Assembly: GCA_022432975.1 (NCBI GenBank)
Contig: CM039510.1
Location: 16,168,486-16,232,485, forward strand
Direction: 5' to 3'
DNA from: Begonia masoniana
Lineage: Eukaryota > Streptophyta > Magnoliopsida > Cucurbitales > Begoniaceae
DNA length: 64,000 nucleotides
Part shown: positions 54,901 through 64,000 of the stretch, one piece after another
Position numbering within the stretch: the stretch's first letter is position 1
Layout of the letters: every line of letters starts with the position of its first letter
Position numbers and translations under genes: made by a program
Notes under the pieces: generated by a model
Database searches by the model: none
Seen by the model: only the letters and a program-made list of their open reading frames with translations
What the model was told of the DNA's origin: nothing

Positions 54901-55679
54901 TGAGCTTTTAAGGAAGATACAACAGGCATACTATGTTTCCTTGGTATTACCTGATAAGAGAACTCTACCTCGTTCGGGCGCTTAAACGACATTAGCCCGG
55001 ACCTGCAGTTGATGGTGGCGTAATGTCTAAACAGCCAGTTCATCCCCAGAATAACATCGTATCCCATCATACCAATGACGATAAGGTTGGCATACAACTT
55101 CTGGTCTCCTACTGACACTATATCACCCCGTACAACCTGTTCAGAGTGCATAAACTCTCCGGATGGTAGCATAATACTGTAAGGCTGATCTGACGACGTA
55201 CAACAAAACTCCTGTCTAACTACGAAGTCCATTGCCACAAACGAATGTGTGGCCCCCGTGTCCCATAAGGTATAAGCAGGTGCATCACATATTGAAATTG
55301 TACCTGTAATTGCTGTATGCTGAGCGGCATCATCAACATCCTCCATCATTGCAAAGACTTTAGGTACAGCCTGATTCAGTCTCGTGTCGGGTATTGGACA
55401 GTCTCGGACGTGATGGCCTTCTTTGCCACATCGAAAACATTGGCCGATTATGAGTCTGCATTCTCCTCGATGAATTTTCTGGCATCGTGGGTATGCTGAA
55501 AGTTGAGGAGCCCCCATTGGTCTCTTTCCTTTCTCTTGATAGATGGCGGTCTCATTGGGCCTCTTAATGCCCCTGTTCTGTTGCTGTTGAGGTTGTAATT
55601 TTTGACCCCGTTGTTGTTGTTGAGGAACATTCCGAATAATTCCTCTTGCTTGATCTCTCTGTCTCTGGGACTTCGCTTT
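51942..55679 (-). pseudogene. gag (C-terminal part) and pol of element I
   Basis: From right to left: end of gag with knuckle [14 protein letters not shown], protease [10 protein letters not shown] (near 55250), RT start ([22 protein letters not shown]), RT core with FIDDILVYS (near 54220), RNase H ([12 protein letters not shown], near 53790), integrase zinc site and core (53250-52530), GPFPIL and the chromodomain-like tail with TAA/TAG end near 51942. It is close to element C throughout. Breaks: a frameshift near 54415, loss of 9 bp in AAFMDLMNR, a 24-bp duplication with a stop at 54257-54304, a frameshift near 53340, a stop near 53038, and several in integrase (about 52750, 52530, 52222). 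The 5' part of gag is separated by element D. Not functional. Confidence 0.92.
54257..54304 (-). repeat. 24-bp tandem duplication in the RT of element I
   Basis: Two copies of a 24-bp unit encode RIFQDFLD; the upstream copy has CAG changed to TAG. Confidence 0.88.
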
Positions 55680-56712
55680 TGTAGCACCCGGTTTCAATTA
55701 AACCGAATTGAACTTATCAATTAATGATGTGCAATTTCATGGAAGAATTGGGAGGGTTATTGGTTAGGTTAATGAGTGACTAAGCGAGGGCATTTATGTA
55801 AATTTGACAATTTAAAAGTAGATGACCTATTTAAGGGAAGGGGTTTAGGGATTTATGCACTGTAGCCGCCACTGTTTCATCATTTATTCCTTTTCGGTGT
55901 CCAGCACAAGCTCAGTGGAGCTCTCGACGAATCTTCCACCAGACTCTTCTTCTATCTAAGTAAGTTTTTCCCCATTTCTTATATTTTAGAAGTTAGATAG
56001 CCGAGGGAGTCCAATGCGAGGGTTTCGAGGATGCTATAGATGATTGTTAGTTTCAGTTTAGTGCAGTATCAGGGAATGCATTATGCCCAGAGTTCTTGAT
56101 TAGTTTCCTTAGGTCTCTGGTTGAATAGGATGAAGTTTAGTGAATGTTTAATTAATGATCAGTTTATGGATTTAGGTTCGAGCTAATTCCCGGAGAAGAT
56201 TGGAACCAAACCATCCAGAAGACCAGGTAAGTAAAGTATGCATGTGCCTTCGGGCCTACATCACAAAACAGTAGGGTTATGTATTTTGGGAATGATTTTG
56301 TATGTCATGCATCATGTTTTTGAAATATTACGAAAATGAATTTCCATGTAAGAACGATAAGGTATGAACTGAATGTGACAGACAAACTATTAAGGGAACT
56401 AATCCACCCCATAACTTATGAAGAGATTTATAACATTGGGAGAATTGATCCCACTCCCAAGGGAACAGAGGGATCAGATCAGCTATTAAGGGAATTCATC
56501 CGCCTCTTAATCGAGTAGAGGATGTATAACATTGGGAAAATTGATCCACTTCCCAATGGAACCGAGGGATCAGATCAGCTTATGAACGTATGTGAATGCA
56601 ACTAAGATGAGAAAGTAGAAATTACATGTTTAGGAATTTATGTTTCAGCATATCATTTCATTACTACTTTACATACTTAGCATTAGGCTAATAGATGAGT
56701 TTTGTGATGTAG

Positions 56713-56759
56713 GTGAAGAAGTGACAGCAGGTGAATCCTCTGAGTTCATTGAGGGATAG
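56713..56759 (+). other. Exon-3-like acidic peptide segment, LTR D
   Basis: After GATGTAG the frame reads GEEVTAGESSEFIEG and TAG over 47 nt. The preceding block (ending 56225) is open back to a TAA about 60 nt upstream. Confidence 0.48.
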
Positions 56760-57130
56760 ACTGGTTGGGGGAGCATACTCATGCCACGGATCTGGTACTT
56801 GATGAGGCAGTTTAAGTGATGTCTGTTGGAGTGAAGGTGTAGTTGATAATGTTTCGATTTGAATAGGTTGAGTTCTCATGACAATAGTTTTTTCAATGTT
56901 TTGAAAATGTTTTGAGTTGTCTTTTCTGATAATAGTATTCTGCTGAGATTTGATGTTGGCACTTGCTGGATTGTTTTGGGTAATGCATTGGTTAGAATGG
57001 TATTTGAATGATTTCAGTAATATAAGTAGATTCTTTTCTGTAGTTAGAGTCATGTTTTATAGCAAGGAGTTGTGGGAATGTCGCTCTGTTCTCTATCGGT
57101 AGATGTCGAGTTATAGTTATGTCGTCTATC

Positions 57131-57326
57131 GGAAGATGTCTTCAGTAAAGTCATCAGATGATGTTTCAATAAAGTTATCGGAAGATGTCTTCAGTAAAGT
57201 CATCGGATGATGTTTCAATAAAGTTATCGGAAGATGTCTTCAGTAAAGTCATCGGATGATGTTTCAATAAGGCTATCGGAAGATGTCTTCAGAAAAGCCA
57301 TCGGATGATGTAGGCCTAATTCTATC
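57131..57326 (+). repeat. 49-bp tandem repeat, four units, in LTR D
   Basis: Units start at 57131, 57180, 57229 and 57278. Each unit pairs GGAAGATGTCTTCAG with CATCGGATGATGTTTC, that is, two motif copies of opposite wording at fixed spacing. Confidence 0.92.
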
Positions 57327-57800
57327 GAAAGAAGTAAGTTTTGTACTATCGGAATGAGTGGGGATTATGCTTGTCGTTTAGCGATCGGTTGATGTGGGAT
57401 AATTGATTTATCCAGCTGACGTCATCGGTAGATGCAGCCCACCGAGAGATGTTTTCGCTTCCAACTCTTCCTGTCCACGTCATCGATAGGAGCCTTTCAT
57501 TTGCTGTTTATGCTTCTTCCGTTGACTTTACCCATCGGCAGATGCTTTTGACTTCTGCGACTTTCTACGTATTTAACGATTTTTTTTTTTTTTTTTAAAA
57601 ACCTCTATTTCATTTTGGGCCGATTGTTTCTTACATTCCAAATGATTTCCGCTGCAAGTTTTAAACATTTTTTTTTAAGATTTTGGTTTATGTCAAATTT
57701 TGACTTTTTAGTTAAGTCGAAAAAGTTGGTCCAAAGATTCTTAGTATCTTCAAGTTTATGAGTAACAAACCGGGTTCAGATAATTCGGGGCGTTACATAA

Positions 57801-57812
57801 TAGTATCAGAGA
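57801..57812 (+). promoter_or_regulatory. Primer binding site of element D (one mismatch)
   Basis: TAGTATCAGAGA lies 3 nt after the LTR. It differs from TGGTATCAGAGC at two positions. Confidence 0.75.
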
Positions 57813-57951
57813 CATTCAGTTAAACCGTTCAAAAGATTACTCATCGGTGCCAATCGTTGCATGGAGGTGCTCCAACAACTGTAAGTGTTTACCTTAACCT
57901 TAGCTACTAGATATTTAAGAGTGTAATTAACCTTGTACAGGAATATAGAAA

Positions 57952-60900
57952 ATGTCTAGACGACCAAGAAGACCAAGATTGCCAAGAGAAATACCAAGTC
58001 CGAGGCGGGAGGAGGACTCTAGTGTAATTAGGCAGCTGACAGAATTGATGCGTCAGCAGACTGATATAGTGCGTCACCAGTCTGATCAATTAGGAGTGTT
58101 GTTGAGCCGGGAGACACAAGGAAGTGCCAACTCGGGTTCTAGCAGTGAACATTCTGGAGATAGATTTCGGAGACTGAGACCACCCACATTTGATGGACAG
58201 TCATCTGATCCGGTTATTGCTGAAGGATGGCTTAGAAAAATCGAGAGTATGTTTAGGTGTGCCAATGTTGGAGAGGAGGACAAAGTCACGTTGGCCACGT
58301 TCCATTTGGCTGGTGAAGCTCAATACTGGTGGGAAACGATATAGACCACCATATATGTTTTGGCGATGCCTTGATCTCAATTCAAGGACATATTCTATGG
58401 GAAGTATTTTAACAGCACGGTCCAAACCGCGAAGAAGTTGGAGTTTCAGAATTTGAAGCAGACAGGGTCGGTGGTAGAGTACAGTAGGCAATTTGAGTCC
58501 TTGTCCAGGTTTGCTAGACATTTTGCTCATAAGGACGAGGATAAAGTGTTCAAATTTATGCATGGACTGAGGCCGGAGATTTACCGAGGAGTCAAATTCT
58601 GTGGCTTTAAAGGCTTGACATTAGTGAAGTTTTGTCCACTGCTCTGGAAGTGGAAGAAGCTGAAAGGAAGTGTGCCGGACCAAAGGAGGTTTCGCAAAAG
58701 TTTATCCAGCCGCACCATCAGAGGGGAGTGAAGAAGCCAAGTGAAGGCCAAAATAACCAAGGATCTGGAAAGAAGGTACTGAATACCCAGAAGTTCCCTC
58801 AGTGACCGAAATGTTCAAAGAATCACTTGGGGGAGAGTAGATTTGGATCGGGTAAGTGCTTCAACTGTGAAGAGGTTGGACACTTGTACAAGGATTGCCC
58901 AAAACCCCGGGTCATTCGGTGTTTCCATTGCAACAAGGTTGGCCATGTCAACAGAGACTGCCCAGCTTTGAAGGGTGGCCCTGTCCAGATTAAGCCAAGA
59001 ATATTCTCCATGATGGAGTCCTCTGATGAGGACCGGCCTGCTGTGGTGTCAGGTACAATACTGATCACTCTATACCTGCTTTTACTTTGATAGATTCGGG
59101 TGCAATACATTTTTTTATAGCCTCTGCATTTGCTGATAAGTTAGACATACGGTTTACTTCTTTCGAACATGTGTTCAAAGTCGCCCTACCCTCTGGTGAA
59201 CGCATGCACTCTAACCAAATGATGCCTGATAGTGTTCTATTGGTAGGAAACATGAATTTGCCTGCCGATCTCATCGTTATGGATATAATGAGATTTGATG
59301 TAATCCTATGAATGGATTGGTTATTTAAACATTATGCCACAATAGACTGTAGGACTGGAGTGTTAGTTTTCAACCCCCTGGTTGTTTAAACCATACCTTC
59401 CTAGGCTCTGAGGAAGAGTAAGGAAATGACTGTAATGACTGCTGTCAATTGTAGAGCCTCCCCATGCAGGGAGTATTTGTGCTTTTTGGCTAGTGTTTTA
59501 GATACACAACCAGTAGAAAAATCAAGCCCCAAAAATGTCTTAGTTGTCCAAGACTTCCCTGAAGTATTTTTAGATGACCTTCCTGGCATACCGCCAGATA
59601 GGGAGATTGAATTCGTTGTGGACGTCTACCCAGGCGCTGAGCCTGTATCTAAGAATCCATATAGATTAGCACCAACAGAACTTAAGGAATTGAAGAAGCA
59701 GTTAGAGGATTTATTGGAGAAAGGGTTTATACGCCCTAGCTTTTCACCGTCGGGTGCACCTGTCATTTTTGTCAAAAAGAAAGATGGATCAATGCGTATG
59801 TGCATTGATTATAGAGAATTAAATAAGTTAACTGTCAAGAATAAGTACCCTTTGCTGAGGATTGATGACTTATTTGACCAGCTTAAGGGTGCAAGAGTTT
59901 TCTCTAAGATTGACCTTAGATCCGGTTATTATCAGTTGACAGTCAAATCAGAGGATATTCCTAAAACAGCTTTTCGCACAAGGTATGGGGCATTATGAGT
60001 TTTTGGTTTTGTCCTTTGGATTAACTAATGCGCCAGCAGCCTTCATGGATCTTATGAATAGAGTGTTTCATGAATACTTAGATAAATTTGTCATAGTGTT
60101 CATTGATGATATTTTAATTTATTCCCGTTCCAAGGACGAGCATGCTAGACACCTGACCTTAGTGTTGAAAGTGTTAAAACTGCACAAACTTTACGCCAAG
60201 TTTTCCAAGTGTGAATTTTGGTTGGACCAAGTTCACTTTCTTGGTCATGTGATCTCTGGAGATGGTCATGTGATCTCTGGAGATGGAATATCCGTTCATC
60301 CAACTAAGGTCCAAGCAGTTAAGGAATGGCCCCAACCGGAGAGTGCTACTGATATTAGGAGTTTTCTTGGGTTAGCAGGATATTACAGGAAGTTCATTGA
60401 AGGATTTTCAAAGATTGCTACACCCCTTACTAGGTTAACAAGGAAGAATGTGAAGTATATGTGGACTGAAGAATGTGAACGTAGCTTTCAGACCTTGAAA
60501 CAGAAACTGACCAATGCCCCAATCTTAACCCTTTCCAGTTGAAGATGGTAAATTTAGTATTTATTGTGATGCTTCCAAAATTGGACTAGGTTGTGTGTTG
60601 ATGCAAGATGGAAAGGTTATGGCTTATGCTTCTAGGCAGTTAAAAGTACATGAAAAGAATTACCCTACACATGACTTAGAATTAGCTGCTGTGGTCTTCG
60701 CATTTAAGATTTGGAGGCACTATCTGTATGGACAAACTTGTGAGATATTTTCGGATCATAAAAGTCTAAAATACTATTTTCACGCAAAAGGAACTGAATA
60801 TGAGGCAACGTATGTGGTTAAAGTTTGTCAAAGATTATGATTTTGAGATTAAGTACCACCCTGGCAAGGCGAATGTAGTGGCTGATGCTTTGAGTAGAGT

Positions 60901-62459
60901 GACCCCTTCACTCACTGCATTGACTCTAGACATACCGATAGCTTTAGAGACAGAATTCCAAAGATTTAACCTGCAAGCTGTGTCTAGTATGACGGCTATG
61001 CTTTCGGCCACATCTTTAAGGCCTACCATTTTGGAGAAAATAAAGGAAGTTCAAATGAATGACACTGAATGCAATAAGTATAAGTTGTGCATGGATTCTA
61101 TTGACAAATCGGATTTCAACTGCTCAGTTGATGGAATTCTCAAGTTTCGGAACAGATGGTTTGTCCCGGCTAATACTGAACTTAGGAAGGGAATCCTATC
61201 TGAGGCACATTCTTCTAGACTCTCTGTTCATCCCGGGAGTACGAAAATGTACAGAGAGCTCAAGCAACATTATTGGTGGCCAGGTATGAAAAGAAGTGTG
61301 GCGGAGTATGTGGAGTCCTGTCTGATCTGCCAGCAAGTCAAAGCTGAACATCAGAGGCCTGCTGGAATGTTACAACCCTTACCAGTTACCGAATGGAAAT
61401 GGGAACAAATAACGATGGATTTCATTATAGGATTACCTAGAACAGCAAGGGGACATGATGTAATTTGGGTTATAGTTGACCGTCTAACCAAATATGCTCA
61501 TTTTCTACCAATTAAGATGACTTACTCGATGGATCAGCTTGCTGAATTGTACATGCAAGAGATTGTTAGATTGCATGGAGTTCCTTGTACCATAGTTTCA
61601 AACCGAGACACTAGATTTACCTCTAAGTTTTGAAAAAGTTTGCACAAGGCTATGGGAACTTAGCTTAGTTTTAGCACAGCTTTTCACCCTCAAACTGATG
61701 GACAGTCCAAAAGAACCGTCCAAACATTAGAGGATATGCTTCGTGCATGTGTGCTAGACTTTCAAGGTTTCTGGAGCAAGTACCTACCCTTAGTAGAATT
61801 CTCTTATTACAATAGTTTTCAGGCAACAATAGGGATGGCGCCTTATGAGGCATTGTATGGACGAAAATGCAGGTCTCCATTGTATTGGGATGAAGTTGGA
61901 GAAGCACAATTGATTGGTCCTGACATCGTATAGCAAATAGTGGAGAAAATTGCTCTTATTCGACAAAGAATCTTGACAGCTCAAAGTCCGGCAGAAAAGC
62001 TATGCAGACAAAAGGCGAAGAGAACTGGAATTTGAAGTCGGTAATGAAGTTTTCCTTAAAGTGTCACCTTTCAAGGAGGTGGTGAGATTTGGAAAGAGAG
62101 GAAAGTTGAACCCCAGGTTTATTGGACCATTCACTATCCTGAAGAGAGTTGGGAGAACAGCCTACCAGTTACAACTACCAACTTCTATGGGAGGGACAGA
62201 TGATGTGTTCGATGTTTCCATGTTGAAAAAGTGCATGAGGGATCCAAACCAAGTCATGAAACAGCGGGACTTTGAAATTCATCCTACCCTTGCCTATGAA
62301 GAGAAACTAGTAAAGATCTTAGATTATGCAGTGAAGGTATTGCGCAACAAAGGGGTTCCACTAGTAAAAGTCTTATGGCGCAACCAGAACAGAGAGGAGA
62401 CCACTTGGGAGCGCCAGCAAGACATGTTGGACCAACATCCAGAATTATTTAGGTACTGA
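57952..62459 (+). pseudogene. gag-pol of element D (frameshifts and stops)
   Basis: The start ATG 57952 gives MSRRPRRPRLPREIP, a different N-terminus from A, B, C and E. The gag core is broken by stops near 58342 and 58378 and a frameshift near 58610. Two zinc knuckles follow in tandem, CFNCEEVGHLYKDC and CFHCNKVGHVNRDC (near 58855-58962). Protease has DSGA (near 59093) and a stop at 59309. Reverse transcriptase from about 59540 has a one-base insertion near 59985, FIDDILIYS (near 60108), and a 21-bp in-frame duplication (60242-60283). RNase H and integrase follow with frameshifts near 60530 and 60775, stops at 61631, 61661 and 61931, and the usual GPFTIL and chromodomain-like tail ending in TGA at 62457. 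Dead copy. Confidence 0.93.
60242..60283 (+). repeat. 21-bp tandem duplication in the RT of element D
   Basis: Two exact copies of GGTCATGTGATCTCTGGAGA plus T keep the frame and insert GHVISGD. Confidence 0.93.
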
Positions 62460-62494
62460 ATTTTGAGGACAAAATTCTTTTAAGGAGGGTAGAT

Positions 62495-63239
62495 TGTAGC
62501 ACCCGGTTTCAATTAAACCGAATTTAACTTATCAATTAATGATGTGCAATTTCATGGAAGAATTTGGAGAGTTATTGGTTAGGTTAATGAATGACTAAGC
62601 GAGGGCATTTATGTAAATTTGACAATTTAAAAGTAGATGACCTATTTAAGGGAAGGGGTTTAGGGATTTATGCACTGTAGCCGCCACTGTTTCATCATTT
62701 ATTCCTTTTCGGTGTCGAGCTCAAGCTCAGCGGAGCTCTCGACGAATCTTCCACCAGACTCATCTTCAATCTAAGTAAGTTTTTCCCCATTTCTTATATT
62801 TTAGCAGTTAGATAGACGAGGGAGTCCAATGCGAGGGTTTCAAGGATGCTATAGATGAATGTCAGTTTCAGTTTAGTGCAGTATCGGGAATGCATTATGC
62901 CCAGAGTTCTCGATTAGTTTCCTTAGGTCTCTGGTTGAATAAGATGAAGTTTAGTGAAGGTTTAATTAATGATCGGTTTATGGATTTAGGTTCGAGCTAA
63001 TTCCCGGAGGAGATTTCAACCAAGCCATCCAGAAGTCCAGGTAAGTAACGGTTGCATGTGCCTTCGGGCCTACATCACAAAATAGTAGGGTTATGTATTT
63101 TGGGAATGATTTTGTATGTCATGCATCATGTATTTGAAACATTACGAAAATGAATTTCGAGGTAAGAACGATAAGGTATGAACTGAATGTGACAGACAAA
63201 CTATTAAGGGAACTAATCCACCCCTTAACTGATGAGGGG
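62495..63239 (+). repeat. 3' LTR of element D (5' part)
   Basis: The LTR starts TGTAGCACCCGGTTTC and follows the 5' LTR with scattered differences, up to the block before the exon-3-like region, where LTR J interrupts it. Confidence 0.93.
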
Positions 63240-64000
63240 TGTAACGACCCCAGTAGGATCATCACAAAATCATGACTCTATTTATCATTTCTTTTTTTTT
63301 TTTACCTTTTCCTCATCTGTACATCTTTACCTTTTATTCAATGTCATACAATTTTCGGTTACATGGTTTAACTCAAGACACCTTATTCGAATTACTGGAC
63401 AATAATCGGTAATGAAATACTTATCACTCCTACCGGCGAGCAGTACAAAACACATCAGCCGGTGAGTAGCTACATCAATTCTAAAGTTGCTTCTACCGAT
63501 GAGAAGAAAACACACATCTACCGATGGACATGTGCAACCCACGTGATTCATTAAAGGACTTCTACCGATAGAACAAAACGACTTCTTCCGATTGACATGT
63601 ATACTACCTCTGCCGATTTACTAAACGACAAAACAGCTATCACATCTTCCGATAACCATATACACTCGCATCTGCCGATGACAAATGCACTTCATCTACC
63701 GATGGACATGTGCAACCCACATGATTCATTAAAGGACTTCTACCGATAGAATTAAACGACATCTTCCGATTGACATGTATACTAACTCTGCCGATTTACT
63801 AAACGACAAAACAGCTATCACATCTTCCGATAACCATATACACTCGCATCTGCCGATGACAAATGCACTTCATCTACCGATGGATAGAACTCCGCATCTG
63901 CCGATGGCAAGATACTACTTCTGCCGATGGCAATACACTACATCTTCCGGTAAGGCGAAGATATATTTTCATCTTCCGGTAACTGACTTACTTAGACTTC
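63240..64000 (-). repeat. LTR J (minus strand, continues beyond window)
   Basis: TGTAACGACCCCAGTAGG fits the complement of an LTR end. The body has CATCTACCGATGG / CATCTTCCGATA motifs in the orientation seen in the minus-strand LTR D'. Left flank GAGGG (63235-63239) is the probable target duplication. Orientation rests on these similarities only. Confidence 0.65.
63515..63870 (-). repeat. 178-bp tandem duplication in LTR J
   Basis: Copies start at 63515 and 63693, each beginning CATCTACCGATGGACATGTG. A third start at 63871 diverges after about 14 bp. Copies differ at several positions. Confidence 0.9.

Larger units (their letters stand above)
55680..57797 (+). repeat. 5' LTR of element D (2118 bp)
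   Basis: The LTR runs from TGTAGCACCCGGTTTC to GGGGCGTTACA. A TATA-like CTATTTAAG is at 55828-55836, donor-like CTAAGTAAGT near 55955, CAG|GTAAGT near 56226, and exon-3-like block 56713-56759. Four 49-bp tandem units occupy 57131-57326, within a longer motif cluster to about 57545. Confidence 0.93.
46717..64000 (-). mobile_element. Element I: Ty3/gypsy element on the minus strand (5' end outside window)
   Basis: The 3' LTR is 46717-46911 plus 49410-51901, split by solo LTR F. The gag-pol text runs from 55679 down to 51942. Element D is inserted in gag at 55680, so the 5' part of I should resume to the right of D, beyond the window. Confidence 0.85.
55680..64000 (+). mobile_element. Element D: Ty3/gypsy element (3' LTR interrupted, continues beyond window)
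   Basis: The 5' LTR is 55680-57797, the primer site 57801-57812, gag-pol 57952-62459, the purine tract AAGGAGGGTAGA at about 62482-62494, and the 3' LTR from 62495. The latter is cut by LTR J at 63240. It lies in gag of element I; the left target duplication is probably GCTTT (55675-55679). The right copy is out of the window. Confidence 0.92.

Overview
The window is plant nuclear repeat DNA, most likely from a flowering plant. It is made almost entirely of nested Ty3/gypsy LTR retrotransposons. The evidence is: gag-protease-RT-RNase H-integrase polyproteins ending in a degenerate chromodomain-like tail (chromovirus type, Tekay/Del-like by general appearance); iMet-type primer sites (TGGTATCAGAGC) directly after LTRs; purine-rich tracts before LTRs; and a 5S-rRNA-bearing TRIM of the Cassandra type. 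No host protein gene, tRNA or genuine rRNA gene was recognised. The species cannot be named from this sequence. Letters A to J are labels used only here.

Left nest (1-37991). Element A starts outside the window: 5' LTR to 3348, gag start 3514-3843, rest of gag-pol 29834-33976, 3' LTR 34016-37991. Its gag is split by a solo LTR D' (minus strand, 3844-4956 and 28762-29833, target duplication ATTGG). D' is split by element B (4957-28756, duplication CATCT). B has a broken gag, no pol and a non-coding spacer, and its 5' LTR contains a tandem Cassandra array (5334-7830). The B spacer is split by element C (10341-25530, duplication ATAAC), the only element with an intact polyprotein (12966-17396). 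The C 3' LTR is split by element E (19700-25328, duplication CCGTC), a defective element that has lost its 5' LTR.

Right part (37992-64000). An F-type LTR fragment is followed by unclassified sequence (38303-39625), a truncated minus-strand element G (39626-44068), and an AT-rich stretch (44069-44901). Then comes a minus-strand LTR H, cut by minus-strand element I (46717 to beyond the window). The I 3' LTR holds a solo LTR F (46912-49404, duplication AGAAG). Its gag is interrupted by plus-strand element D (from 55680), whose 3' LTR is in turn cut by LTR J at 63240.

Four LTR features stand out. First, an exon-like 47-68 nt segment after a GTAG acceptor encodes a short acidic peptide with a stop at nearly the same place in ten LTRs of different families. 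Second, CCG-containing short motifs, often fused to the palindrome TGACGTCA, form clusters in C, D, F, G, H, I and J LTRs. Third, strong GATCGATC hairpins sit about 220-250 bp before the end of A, B and E LTRs. Fourth, the two A LTRs carry 30-bp tandem arrays of about 51 and 53 units that differ at one fixed base in nearly every unit.
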